The notes below the pieces were generated by a model. It was not told the DNA's origin. It ran no database searches and saw only the letters and a program-made list of their open reading frames with translations. Source: Rotaria socialis (lineage: Eukaryota; Rotifera; Eurotatoria; Philodinida; Philodinidae). From it: 64,000 nt of DNA. The DNA lies in contig CAJNYU010000079.1 in NCBI GenBank assembly GCA_905331475.1, forward strand, positions 16,631 through 80,630, written 5' to 3'. Position numbers and translations under genes: made by a program. Positions 47,443-60,759 of the stretch are shown one piece after another (positions within the stretch are counted from its first letter, which is position 1; the number at the start of each line of letters is the position of its first letter).

Positions 47443-50400
47443 TTATTTCATCAATGAATTATGATAGTATGAAAAGTCATAATGAAGACTTGTTCTCCAT
47501 TTTAACGTATCTTCACAATCAAGATTTAAATATTCAATGATGGCACCAACGAAGATAGCATAAGCACTGACAACAGCCGTGGGAAGAGGTAAAGCCGGTA
47601 AACCGTTAAAATCACTAAAATAAAGTATGAAACCAGTACATAAATTAGCAAGTTCTACGCTAACTATGCAACCGAATGCTATGCATGCTCTTATTATAAT
47701 CGAAGAATTGCATGGTATAACCAATAATAGTAAAACATCGAAGATTAGAAAGTCACCCCATCCGATAGCCGAAACACATCTGTCCCAATTTTTCACACCA
47801 TTGTTCAGTTCATTAATATCATCTACACAATAAACGCCGTATGGAGCTGTTGGATAATCAAATGATAGAGCGTCCGCCACAGTGTCCGTTACTGGATTAT
47901 ACTTGCGACGGTTTGGATGTAAACATACGACGCTATTTAAAAAAAAAAGAAATTCAAAAGTTTTATTGGTATGAATAAAATGAGAAGAAGTAATTCACTC
48001 AGAAGATACCTAATTCAAAAGTTTAGAGTTTTCTTAGAATTCTTCTCAAAGTCTTTAGAACGAATAGATTGCTTATTATATAGATACACATCACTTTATG
48101 CACAAGTTTTCTGAAAGCGAGAGAAATATCAAATTTGATTATAGTGTACTATTGTAGTTTTTTGTCATATTTTGTAATTAATGTTAATCCTAGGTAATTC
48201 ATGTTTGTTCTGGCCTGTACCTAAAGGCGTGCCGTAAGAAAAAAATATGTTAAGTGTATTTTTCATATATATTAGTTCTCTTTTTTTTCTTTCTGAACAC
48301 ATACATTATGTACTGTTCAGACAGTTGGGAACACGCTCTGTTGCCGTTTAAACGGTGATGCATTATCCAAAATCCTCGTTTATCACAAAGACGATTTCGA
48401 ACTCATTAAAAAAATATGTTTTTTATCGTTTAAAAACGTTAAATTATAGCTAAGCTAAACATAAATTCACTGATGATTAAATACACGGTTTTTCGTGATT
48501 CGATCTGTAGTAAACAACGTTTTTGTTTAAAGAAAATTCAATTTTATATCAACGATTATCACCACTTATATCATTTTCAATCGTTTCAAATAATGCAAGT
48601 TTTCGTTTACTTAACCAAATCAATGAGTAGTTTCCATTTAATTATTTTTCACAAAAAAGAAAAATAGTTTGAAATGTCGAGTAGAGAAGCAATATTTATC
48701 TTAATAAACGAAACTTAAGTGTATTTTTAAAACATATGATATGAACACAAGTATTTTGTTTAAGTTTTAAGTTTTTTAGTTTGATGCAAGTTCAAAAAGT
48801 TTCTACAAAGTATGCCTATTCATGTGTTAGGTTTTAGAAAAGTACGAATTTTCGTTTATTTAGATAAATATCACGACGTATTCGAAATTAAATATTTCTT
48901 CTTCATAAAAAAAAATGAAAACTACTTGTTGATTTTAGGCTTACTTCTGAAGCATTTATTTTTACTAACTAATTCTTTAACACTTTTTCAAGATGATTTT
49001 TACTTTTGTTGATTGCTTATAGTTAATGCTTGTCTTATATCTGATAAATATTCTACTGAAGATCATTTAGTTTTCTGAACTAATTCCAAAATCGAAATAA
49101 CTTTGAATTCCTACTGTAAAATATAAACGTAGTCACAAAATTTGAATATGCAATACTGACGATGAATAGTAGAAGAAAAAATAATCTAACTTATTATCTA
49201 AGTATTTAATATGAACTTAGTGAGATACGTTTCATTTTTAACAGTGAATTAATGAATTAGTACGAAAATGAATTATTCTAAGCGGACAAAATGCTTGTTA
49301 GCGCAGCCCATTTGGGGCTAAAATGTTGAACTCACATATGACTTTTCGCCTAATGCTACGAATCCACAACACGTACAGTGTGGGATATGTTTCACATTTT
49401 AGTTGTTTTGTAAGATAATCGATCGATAGAAAAAAAATCGATAGAAACCTCGCATTAAAACATGCACTCACAATTTTCTTCGAAAATATATACGAGTTTC
49501 ACAAAATTATAGATAAAACATTTTGATACTTTCTATGCATTTTGTCAACTAAATGTTTGAAAACTATACATTATTCAAATAGGTATAAGATCTAACCACT
49601 GTTAAAACTATGTTCTCATTCGCTAACTCTTGTCTGTCCTCGATAAAATAAAAATATCATTACGAAAAGAAATAATATAACTGACTTTTTAGTTTCATTA
49701 AGCTTATATTTCTCTGTAGGATATATCGATATGAATAATCATCTACTTGTTCTTTTAGCACGCTAAATCTGTGAAGTGGTATGTCTCCTATAGTTGATAA
49801 AATAAAAAGATATATCTATCTTATCTTGACCGATTTCTACTACTAATCAATAGCAAATGAAATATAAGAAGAAAAGTAGTTTACAGGTTCTACTAGAAAC
49901 ATATACTCAGTATGGTCCATATAGAGCAGTGTAAATAGTTGATATCCTAATTTTCAAATCAAAACATGATTTTAACTCATTGATTGATAGGTGCATTCTA
50001 GCTTGATCAAAAGATGTTTAAAATTTTCTATAAATACTACTATACAGTTAACTGATTATTTTAAATATAAATCATCAGATAATATAGAGAAATGAAAACT
50101 CCAGGCGATTCCATTTTTGTTCATCGGCACCCTGAAACCATATAAAGCTCAAATTCAATGGACTTTAAAAAGGAAGACAATCGTAGTTTTACCAAAGCAA
50201 AAAGGAATTATACTACTTTTATGTTTATAGTAGTTTTTTGATAATACAAATCATGATTTAAAATATGTATCGTTATTTCTTACGTAGTAGATACTGATTC
50301 TTGTTTCAATAGAAGTTTATTGTTTCTCGTACGGTAAATATTTAAAGATGAATGGAAAATATCTAGCTATTCTCTTAGTCATTTTACGTTGCAGGTTTCA

Positions 50401-52585
50401 TTTTCTTTCTGCAGATATATTTTATAAAGAAAAACAAATGCCGGCATGGTGTAAATAAAGAACAAAAGTTAAACAAGAGAAAAAATTAATAAATTCAATT
50501 ATATATGTGAAATATTTGTTAATGAAGGAACACTATATCGTATTTTTATAAAATATCATACATGTATTGATGACATCATGAAGAATATAAATATTTCTAT
50601 ATAAATCTTTGTAACATTGAAGATAGTTTTCTAAAAATTTCACGTTGGCTGCCATACATGTGAAAGAATGTGACGTTGTCTAAATTCATACGTTTTGACC
50701 TCTCTACTAATCGATTCGAGAAAATACTGTCCTTTTCTATAAAAAACCTATTGGTTTAAAATAATTTCCGTTTGGAGATGTTGCTATGAGAAAGGTTTCT
50801 CACATTTATTGATATTCTAACGTGTCAGGAGCTGTATCTAGACTTTTTTAAGTTTTATATCATACTTATATGTATAAGTAATCCAAAAGAGGTTTCTCTC
50901 GAATTATTACAGGTACAGTATAATCGTCCCATTTCCAAAGTGTATACACAATACACAGACCTGACACTTGTGAATGTTCTAATTTTCTGTAAAGTATAAC
51001 CATATTATAAAAAGTCAGATACAATAGGGGAGAACATAACCACAAGAAAGACTTTTAAGAAGAGCAATCATTTTAGTTGGAATTAGTCGGAAAAGTAATT
51101 TAAACGTATTAAAGATGTTTCGAATTTTTAGGACAAGTGTTATAATGTAATTACCCCATCCTAGTTTTGCTCTAATTTTTGCCACTAAATATTTTAAACA
51201 TGAAACGAACTCAATTAGATTATCTCGATAATAGACTTTTGATGGTGTTAAGGCACACTACACTGTGAATCGACATTGCATTTCTTTTTCTAGCATTGAC
51301 AGGTAGTATATGATTTTCTGAAAGAATAGAAAGAGCTTTCATTGCTATGTCTTTTTTGCTCTTCTAACTCACTCATATTGTGAGGTAGCTTTTTTCTCTG
51401 CGGATCCTTTCATTATCGTAGATACTGATTCTTTTTAAATTGTTTAAACGCTCATGTAATATTACAAATCTTTCGAAACATAAATGAAGTGTTAAAAACA
51501 AAGGAAGGATCATATCTATCTATTCACCTTTTTTTTAGTGGAACAGTTAAATGTGACTGCTTAAACAGTATCTTTAGGCGTTTCGCTTCAATTTGGGTAC
51601 AGCTATTTATTTTCTTTCGTCCTGATAGGTATTTTCACTTGTGCGTTCTCCAGATATCTTTCTATATGTATCTTTCTCTATGTAATACTTCACGTGCTAC
51701 GCGCCTAATTGTATTATATCATCTATCGGAATATTCTATCACTCATATAACATTCAATATAAATACATATCTTTTTTCAGTGCAAGAATGTTAGATTTAA
51801 CTTTAATAAATAAGCATCCATGCGCATCAATGTATCAACGATCTTTCAGAGCGAAGGACATTTTTCTTATTTTCAATAAGATTTATTAAATCAAGCAATC
51901 AAGTTAGCTGTTGCAAAATGAAAAAACAACAACTTTGCTTCTAATAGCAAAGATCCACCATAATGATAAAGTATCCAAGATTCTTGTGATGTTTGATTGT
52001 ATATACTCTATTTACAAAAAATAAGCGTCATCTGGACATCTACCAAGAATGATTGAAGTTTCACCTTTTCATTATATGCGACTGATAGACTTCTAAATTT
52101 TGTAATTCATAGTGACATATTTCATATCCTAACATCTTCTAGTTAATCTTATGATTTGTTCGAACGCTTGACTTTCAACTGCTACTGTCTTTTCATCTTA
52201 GCTATAGGGTTCTAGACAACCTGTGTGTATGTTTTTTTACAATCGTCCAATTAAAAACAAAATTCACAAAGAGATGAAACTAATTTATGAATATTAATTC
52301 CATTACTGGATATCAATTAATTTTGGAAACACTGGCCTCACGCTCATGAAGTGCTGTGCGTGTAAAATATATCTCCTCTATTTAAAAATAAACCAGTATC
52401 CATCAATGTTTTATGCTGTTTAAATTCATCTATGAAATATTTGATAAATGAATTGTTTATGGAATGTGATCTGATACTAAATCTATATTTTCGATATGAC
52501 CTTATCTTATATATATATACCAAAAGTATTGTAGTGCCGCGAATATTTTGAGACGGAGGGGGGGGGGTATAACTGNNNNNNNNNN

Positions 52586-52668
<83 letters not shown>

Positions 52669-54361
52669 ATAAATGTCGACGACTGATATAACAAACTGGA
52701 AGACTTTTGCTCAAATTGACCGAATTTTGGAAGTGGAGAAGGTCATGAAATTTTTTCAAAATTGGCGAGAATAATAACGAATAGAACGCTAGAAAATAGC
52801 TTGGGAAAAACGAAAATTTCTCAAGATCGTGGGAGGTATTGGGGCATAGGAATGACTTTATTCTTGTTTAGAACATTTAAATAAATTCATATAATTCTCG
52901 TTTTTAATATAAATCAGACAATTCATTGTTTGAATACTTTGTGACACATTGTTTGAAAAATAGAATGCCATCTTGCACTTTACTCGTTAGAATTCAGTGT
53001 AATTAGACTATTTGCTTCAGATTTCTAGTAGAAATACGTACAAAAGCCTGACTTGCATCGTACAGATATCAGATTGTCTGATGTTTTTATCCTCAAATCA
53101 TTCAAACTCTGACATTTTACCAATAGTTTTTCAATAGATAATATATAGCGGAATATTTTATGAGTACAACATCTGAAAAAGCTGATGAAAGGGATTTTTC
53201 AATGATTCGGTTTTTTTTGCATTTTCGAACAAGAGTAAAAAAGCATAATTCGCTACTGAACAAAATAAGTTAGATTATCAATTGATCAATCTAATTCACT
53301 ACACGAATATCTGAATGTTTCTTCATGATTAGCATGTTAAATATTAATTAGTTCATAGATAGTAGACTGATCGAATGTAATACAAAAAAAAACTGTGTAT
53401 AAGTTTGCCATACCAAATTTATTTTGACACAAATAAAAAATTTCCTCTAGATTAAAGATTTAAAAAGTTCTTAACTTGAAAGTAGTCTCGATCATATTGA
53501 TCATCAAGGGAAAGTATACTTGTGACGCTCTATTTATTACCATAAAAAATGAATATTTACATAGACTTTACTAATATCTAAAATATGTATTTAAATGTGA
53601 ATATATTTATATCTTAAGCGGTTGACTATCTCTCAAATAATTACTTTCAGTAGTGCTTACAATGTAATTCGGAAAATGATGCTTAGCGATTGAAAGAAAA
53701 GAAACACTTACACATCTATAACAGACATTAGCCAAATGCAACCAAAACCGATATATGTAGGTATAAGCAGTGATAAAACATCGTATATCATGAATGCTAA
53801 AAATGCCATAAATAAGCAAATAAACTTTTGATGAAGAGTGAAGGAAAGAATCGGTAGATCCTGATGAAGCCATTTATAAATAAGGCAAACGAATTGCCAA
53901 ACAAAGAAATAGACCGTAAATAAGTCAACTTCATACCACATGTAAATACGATTACAGTAACGAGCCAAAAGCCAAGTAGTTGTAATTGTCAGTGACAAAA
54001 GGACAATGATATTTTTTAGTTGTCGAACAGAACGAAATATCAATAAGAGTAAAATACCCGAAAATAACATCATCGAAAGAGTGAATGAATTGCATCTACC
54101 ATCGCTCTGGAGATAAGATAGACACAGTGGATCATCTGCACAAAGTATAGTAATATATAAATAGTTTATTAGTCATTTATGCCTACAGATCGAATAATAA
54201 CACCAGGAGCGTAAAGCCAGTGCATGATCGCGTGTGGGATCTACTAACATGTACTGCAATAAAAAGCCACTTGCTCTTGTGTTTTTCAGAGCACAATGGA
54301 GTATGTATGTGATGAACATACTCAAAGTACTTGCCTTGCATTTGTACATCTGATCTTTCAT
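47443..54361 (-). CDS. Divergent presenilin-like GxGD intramembrane aspartyl protease, copy B, 3 exons, 362 aa
   Basis: Exons 54187-54361, 53712-54135 and 47443-47932; phases 1 and 2 match at both junctions. Intron 1 is 51 bp; intron 2 is 5.8 kb and holds an assembly gap. The start is ATG 54361-54359 (MKDQMYKCKASTLSM). The protein is multi-pass. The three diagnostic motifs of presenilin/signal-peptide-peptidase enzymes are present in order: Y176-D177 in AFMIYDVLSLLIP, with Pro eight residues after Tyr exactly as in presenilin; G257-W-G-D260 in IGWGDFLIFDVLLLL; and L-P312-A-L-P in GLPALPLP. The LPALP form and the YD context favour presenilin over SPP, which has QPALL. D260 to P312 is 52 residues (48 in human presenilin-1). 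The protein is shorter than presenilin (about 467 aa), mainly in the N-terminus and cytosolic loop. Predicted role: proteolysis inside membranes. Partners such as nicastrin are not seen here. Confidence 0.8.
52557..52668. repeat. G run, 10-N gap, 83-base C run
   Basis: A 10-base G run (52558-52567) is followed by eight bases, ten Ns and then 83 uninterrupted C (52586-52668). It lies in intron 2 of the presenilin-like gene. It mirrors the G run, gap and C run at 31548-31604. The length is not reliable; poly-G/poly-C beside a scaffold gap often comes from sequencing or gap filling. Confidence 0.7.
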
Positions 54362-57300
54362 CGTTAAACCAGTTTTTGATTAAAACATAGATAAAACATA
54401 ACTTGTTGTATTTCTTCTGTCTATTTTGAATAAAAAACTAATATTGAGAAAAATTAATGAAATGAGTGTTCACTTTTCAGAATTTTCTTGAATAAAGTGA
54501 ATATCATTATGAGTCTCATTCAATTTTATAGTCGAATAGCGTGTGTGGAGAGAGGCAGAGAGGAAAGAACAGGAAAAAACTATAACTGTTGTTGTTTGAC
54601 CGATGACGATGAATTTGTTTCCTTTTTTATTCATATGTAGAAAGAAAAAACACGCAACTATATTTTTGTTTGAGGTCATTGCAGAAAAAGAAAGAGAAGA
54701 ATCGTAGCCAATCGGTTAGTACATCTACAAGTTTAACAGCGCATAAAAAAGAAACCTACGTGAAGTAGATAAGAAGCAAAATAGAAATAATAATAATATA
54801 CTTCAAAAAGTGACCACAGTTGTTTTTGATCACCAAAAAGTCAAATGTTTTATTACTAACACTCATAATTGTCGATATTGACAATGTCCGATGTATGATG
54901 TTCAGCTGACATATTGTTGCTATTATTAATTGCATATTCATGCAACGCGAAGAGAGAGATTAAAGTGTATTTTAGCTACTCCACCTTATCAAAAGAAATA
55001 AAATTTTGTGCAAAAGAATTGTTTAAATTTTAGCTAAGTAGATTGTTCTATGAAGGTGACGCTTTCTCATGTGATGATATAAATGATTTATCATTATCCT
55101 CACTCTGATAATTCAATACTTGTTTATTTAGTTACTTATTTATCCTTATTTTTTAGATTGAAATATTAATTAAAACTAATAAACAGTAGTAATGAAAAAA
55201 ATACAACGATTCTTGTCGATCTAGAGCTCAACCACAAATTGAAATATTCTGTAGCACATACATTATTTATTAGGAGTCCTATATGGTTTATTCATTTGAA
55301 AGAATAATAATCAAATGACAAAAAAGGTGAATTATACACATGAAAAAAAGGATGGGAGTGCATCAGAAAGCATTTTGGTCCCTCTAAACTGTTTTTCTTT
55401 CTGATTATTCAAGAAAATCATATTTGAAAAGAAAGGACACGAGCTTCCTGTCGTGTTGATGCCTGATTTGAGTTATTTCGATAAAAATTTGTGCTCCATC
55501 ACATTACATCATTTGCCAAATACAAAATGAGCAGTTTGTCATTGATACAGCTTGAAAATATGAATGGCTATTCTAAAAAGGAAATTTGAGTGTAAAGCTT
55601 ATTCTTTTAGTAATTTTGACGGTCATGTCTTCGTGCTACAATTCTATGCTAGAATAATTCTTTCTGAATATTATCTTCGATTCCACTAGACCAACCACAG
55701 AGCGCGCAATGTCTATAATGTAAACAAGCGTTATGTTTATGGGCTTAAAATTTATCTACAGGTTTTACCATCTAAACATATAAATATTGAAAATGAAAAA
55801 AATTCGAATTGTATAGATTTAAAAAAAAACATAGCTTTGTTATAGCTTGTACACACGTTTAACAACTTCCCTTTCCGAGTATCATCTGAAAACAAATTGT
55901 TTTTGATTAATATGTAATACTTGTATACTTGAATTCTTATCATAATTTGAACTCTTGTCATATTGTTGTTAACTAAAATCTACAACGTATATTTTATTGA
56001 TTCGAGTGCTAGCGTCATTAAAATTTACTGTTGAGAAAATTAGTCCAAAACATAGTGTAAAAGTTCGACGCATATCAAGGAAAATGAACTATCTTTTCTT
56101 TCGTGTTTCTTCTGCACCAGTGATAATAATATGAACAATATGATTGTTCATAGATAAAGATATAAATATAGAAATTATTCATGGTATGTAGTAAATGAAG
56201 TTATATATACTTGTTGACGTCTTGATACAACAGTCATAAATTTCATTTTATTTACTATCAATTTTTCTATGTATAACATTTATAAGGTAGCTGATTATAT
56301 TCGTACGTATAGTACCCGAATTCGGATCATACTTGAGAAAGAAAAAAAATTTGTTCTCGCTTCATTAATTAATTATTGAATAGAAATAAATACAAAAATG
56401 GCAAGCTACGTATCTCGTAGGTGCCATGTAATATCTGATGCGCTTTATTTTGTGTTGATGCTAATAGTATTTGCAACTTACTTGTTTCTTTTTTCCTCAA
56501 GGTAAGCAAACATTTTTGAACACAAGTTTATCTTTTTGCTTTTCTTAAATATAAAACAATTATTATTATAGGTGAGAATTACCATGATATTATTTCATGT
56601 ATCGACATATTCTTAAACAATATTCTTTGGCGATTAAATTAAAATAACATTTTATAAATTTGCTACTACATATCTAATTTTTGATGAATTTTATATCATT
56701 TAAAAATTGTTTATGGATTGTTTTTTATGGTTAATTCTATCAAATCTGCCAATACAGGTCCACCGTATCTTAATAAAGAATAATTTTGATCCTATGATGG
56801 ATATACCTTATTTATTTGGCGTAATATACAGTACGAAATAGCTTATGCAAATTTTCGAAAAGATTTTTGCACATAGCCACGTTTTCATCCACAACAATAG
56901 TTTCTTTTGAAGTTAAAGCTATTGAATGTAATTACTTTGTCGAAATAACTGTTTCATTTAAAAAACATGAATACTTGCTACTTCTGAGACAATTTTAACA
57001 AAGATGAATTGAAAACGTACATCTTTGTGATAAATTCGATTCCGTTCATATTTAGTACAACTTGTTAAACAGTATAGAAAAAATTCATTCAACCTTTTAG
57101 AAAAGTGCTTGACGTTTATCCAAACCTAGTTGAATTCTAATTACGATAAAGATGTGATTTAAATAAACAGAAAAGCGGAAGATACATCAATATCAAATAA
57201 TAATAAATTATTTCTAATTACAGACGATATAGAACCATATTCTTACCAGTTTTTATCGTGGAGTTGGAGGGAGATAAATATTAGTATTAAAATACGTTCA

Positions 57301-60300
57301 ACAATATGTTAAGATACAATACAAATAATAGATAATAATCGAAGTAAATTTGAAATAGCTGTATCTAGTATAAGTCAAATCACTGATACTCTAAGTGGGG
57401 AGGGGGTATGGAGTGGATACCGGTGGATCCTATTGAATCTAATAGGATCCACCAGGATTTATTAGCATCCACATTAATTTTTTTCATTAATAAACAGTGT
57501 ACTTTGATGAGCTACTGTAGGTATGGATACACCTTGGTGAATGTTAATATAACTGACTGGATTTTTGTGAATTCTAATTACTGTCGACAGGCTTTGGTAC
57601 CGTCGAATAAATCGGAACAAGGAACCAACAGGGTTCAACAAACTTTGTCAGGATTCAGGATCCGCTTTTCTCCCTTGATGAAATCATTATTGAATTATTC
57701 TTTTTATTTATAATTGTGAAGTGACATTAGAAACTTATATTAATGATCACACATTTACTTGGTCGTAGAAATGAACTCTATCATATTTTGCAGTCAAATT
57801 ATAAAAATCAAAAAAATTAATTATTGAAAAAGGTTTGTTTTTCTAAATAAATTTAAACAGTTGTGTAGAATATTATTGAAATTCGACTAAAATTTGGAGC
57901 TATTGAAGCATCAAACAATCGAATATTTAAAAGATTCAATTCAACTTTCAATTGGTTTCGCACTTTTCTTGAACCGAATTTCCTTATACTTCGTCAACGT
58001 CATTATTCATTATTAAATAATTCAATTTTATATTCTAGTTTGTCACTATTAAATTGTGTGGAATGAAATTGATTATAACATTAGTAAATGATTTTTAATA
58101 AAGTTGAAAATGATGATTTTTTTTTATTTGATTCAAGCAATTGAAGAGTATGCGAAATTCGAATGATTAGTCTTATCAAAAATAAATTAAGATAAATAAT
58201 TCATTCGGTCCATCTCAACGAAAAATAAATTATTCAAGTTTAACTTCTCGATTGAATCGCAATTGAAACTAGACTCTCGACATATTCTAGTGCAATAAAA
58301 AAATCATATCAATGCTTGACGGGAATGTTTTTGTATAATTCTTGATTGGATTTTTACTCAGTTTATTTTTAGCTCTAAGATATAAGAGGTGGGCCCGAAG
58401 TCCTGACGCGATGTGTGTAATAAATTTTTCTATGTTAAAATGTACACTTGCAAATGAATCTCTATGATAGAAAGGTGCAGTAAAACACGCTCTACAAAAT
58501 AACTGCGAGTTGGTCTCACTAGCACCTGCAGTAAGAAAGTTACAAGCTGAGAAATATGCTTCACAAAAAATAAAAATTAACCCTGAAGTCGGTCTTGGTA
58601 TTTTTACTCCAATTCTTGTCGCTTAGGTTCCCTAAAACAAATTCTTTTTGTTAACAGAAGCGCTTTGAAAGTCTCTACAAAATCATACCTAAACTTTAAT
58701 TCCAGAACTTCAATCAAGATAACAGCAAATAATATACGAGGCGAAAAACATGAAGAAATTATGTATTGTTTTTGAATTTAACTTTTTCTTTTCCTACTAT
58801 TTCTATAAAACAACGTAGCGTAAGTGAGAATTCAGTCGACTTTGGTACTTTCAAATGTATTCTTTCTCATAGTCTGTGAAAATTTTCTTTCAGAGAAAAG
58901 ACGATAGGCTTCAAATCAAAGTGCCAAAAAAGACGTCAAAAATCGACAACCTTGTTTTTGAAAATGCAATCAGCAAGAAACAGAAGACGTGGTGAAACTT
59001 TTGTTGTAGCAGCTAGGTAGAGAAGGATAATCATTACTGATCAAAACAAAAGAAACCTGATCGAAAGATCTATTTTTTTCATGAAGTTAAGGGACCTTCA
59101 CTGAAAGTACCACCATATAGACCAGGTTCATTGTTGACTTTCAGTTTTTGTGAAGAATATTTCTAAGCTTGTAAGTTTTTTACTACGTGAGCTACTGGGG
59201 TCAATTAATAATCATTTTGTACAGCGTGTTTTACTGCATCGTTTTTTGATAGAGACAAATTTACAACTACGTGTTTCACTATGTGAAAATGTTTTTATAC
59301 AAATCAAGTCAAGACTTCTGGACCACCCTTTATATATATACTTAATTTAGACTATGAAACATCAAGTAAGTTTTTTTTTATTAAATCTAAATCAAATGAC
59401 ACAAACGTTATTAAGATAAAAATCAAGCACATGACATGAATACTGTTGAACTAAATTCTTGTATCTTTGTTTAATGTAGCTAACAGAAGGTACCTGCTTG
59501 AGAGTGAGAGTAGAAACATTTATCATTACAAATATGTTTAATTGACTTGATACAGTGTGTCAGCAGCTAAATGCAAAATTACTTTATCAAAGTTATGTCA
59601 ACCTGTATTACTCTTTCAAGGAATAAGTTTATATGGATCTAAAAATTATTTGAAAGAATATGTCAATCCGTCTTTACGAAAACTCAACAATTTCCTTTGT
59701 TTATTTGATTGTACACATGATGACAAAGATTTTACTTCTATTCTATGAATTTGCACGATAGTAAAAACGTTTTAATATATTATGTAAAATGTTTCTAGCG
59801 GGAAAATTCTCAAAGCAGAATTGAACAACATATTGTTCATCTTATTTGATTCATGTTCATTGATGCGAATTACAATCTTTGACTTTCCTTAATACCGTTT
59901 ACAATGGTCTTTTTTGTTTTGATTAAATGCGTGAAAATATTCACGAAGTGTACCTTCCTTGTTCGATTTTGACCTTTTTGGGTTCTCCAGGAAAATGCAA
60001 CTGATCGAACTGAAATGTTCATTGGAGATTAAACTAGCCATTTTTATTTTTAATCTACACGTCTAGATTTATACAAGTTTCAAACGTATAATCACTGGCT
60101 TCGACTTGAAACCTTGATTTATTTTTCAACATCAAAAAAACGAAATTTTCTAGAAATCTGAAAACTAAATGTGAACTATAATCTTATCGATATCTACGGA
60201 ATCATATTTAATTTAACTGAACAAAATTTAATAGGAATTCTCATCTATCAGGATACAATCTCTTAGAAAAACAACGTTTCCCCGCGAAGTTACCATCGAA

Positions 60301-60759
60301 ATTAAATGAATATGCTCTGTTCCCATCATATATCCATGTATGGGTAATTAAACTGAAATACGAATAGCAGTTACAAACATTTCATTTTAATATAAAACTT
60401 GAGGATGAGCATGGGAAATATTAATTATGAAACTAAGTGCATTTCAAGTATCGTCTATGTGAAGATATTATCAAGATAACTATGCTACTCAACTTAAATT
60501 TGATTTATGTTATAAAGCGGTTCAACTCAAAATAAAAATAAAAAATCTAATAAAAAAACAAAGGATCAATATCTAAATAGAAGACTCTTATTTTCGATCA
60601 TGATTAATACAAAAATCTCCTCCTTCATTTTTTTTCCTAATCTTATTGATATTTATTTTGGTCTTGTTCGGGGTGCCTTTTTTGCTTTGTTCTAATGAAT
60701 ATTTGCTGTACAAATATTACAAAAACTTCTATAGTTTCAAGTTAACAAGAAAAATAACA
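54362..60759. other. Unit B non-coding stretch between the divergent presenilin-like and DacB-type genes
   Basis: The 6.4-kb counterpart of 35577-40258. It includes 1.85 kb (54901-56747) absent from unit A, AT-rich and without a recognised ORF or terminal repeats, and a GGATCCTATTGAATCTAATA-type palindrome at about 57420-57455. No gene supported. Confidence 0.5.

Noticed and set aside
52344-52759. Two minus-strand reading frames with long glycine runs
   Set aside because: Both arise from the 83-base C run next to the N gap; not a glycine-rich protein.
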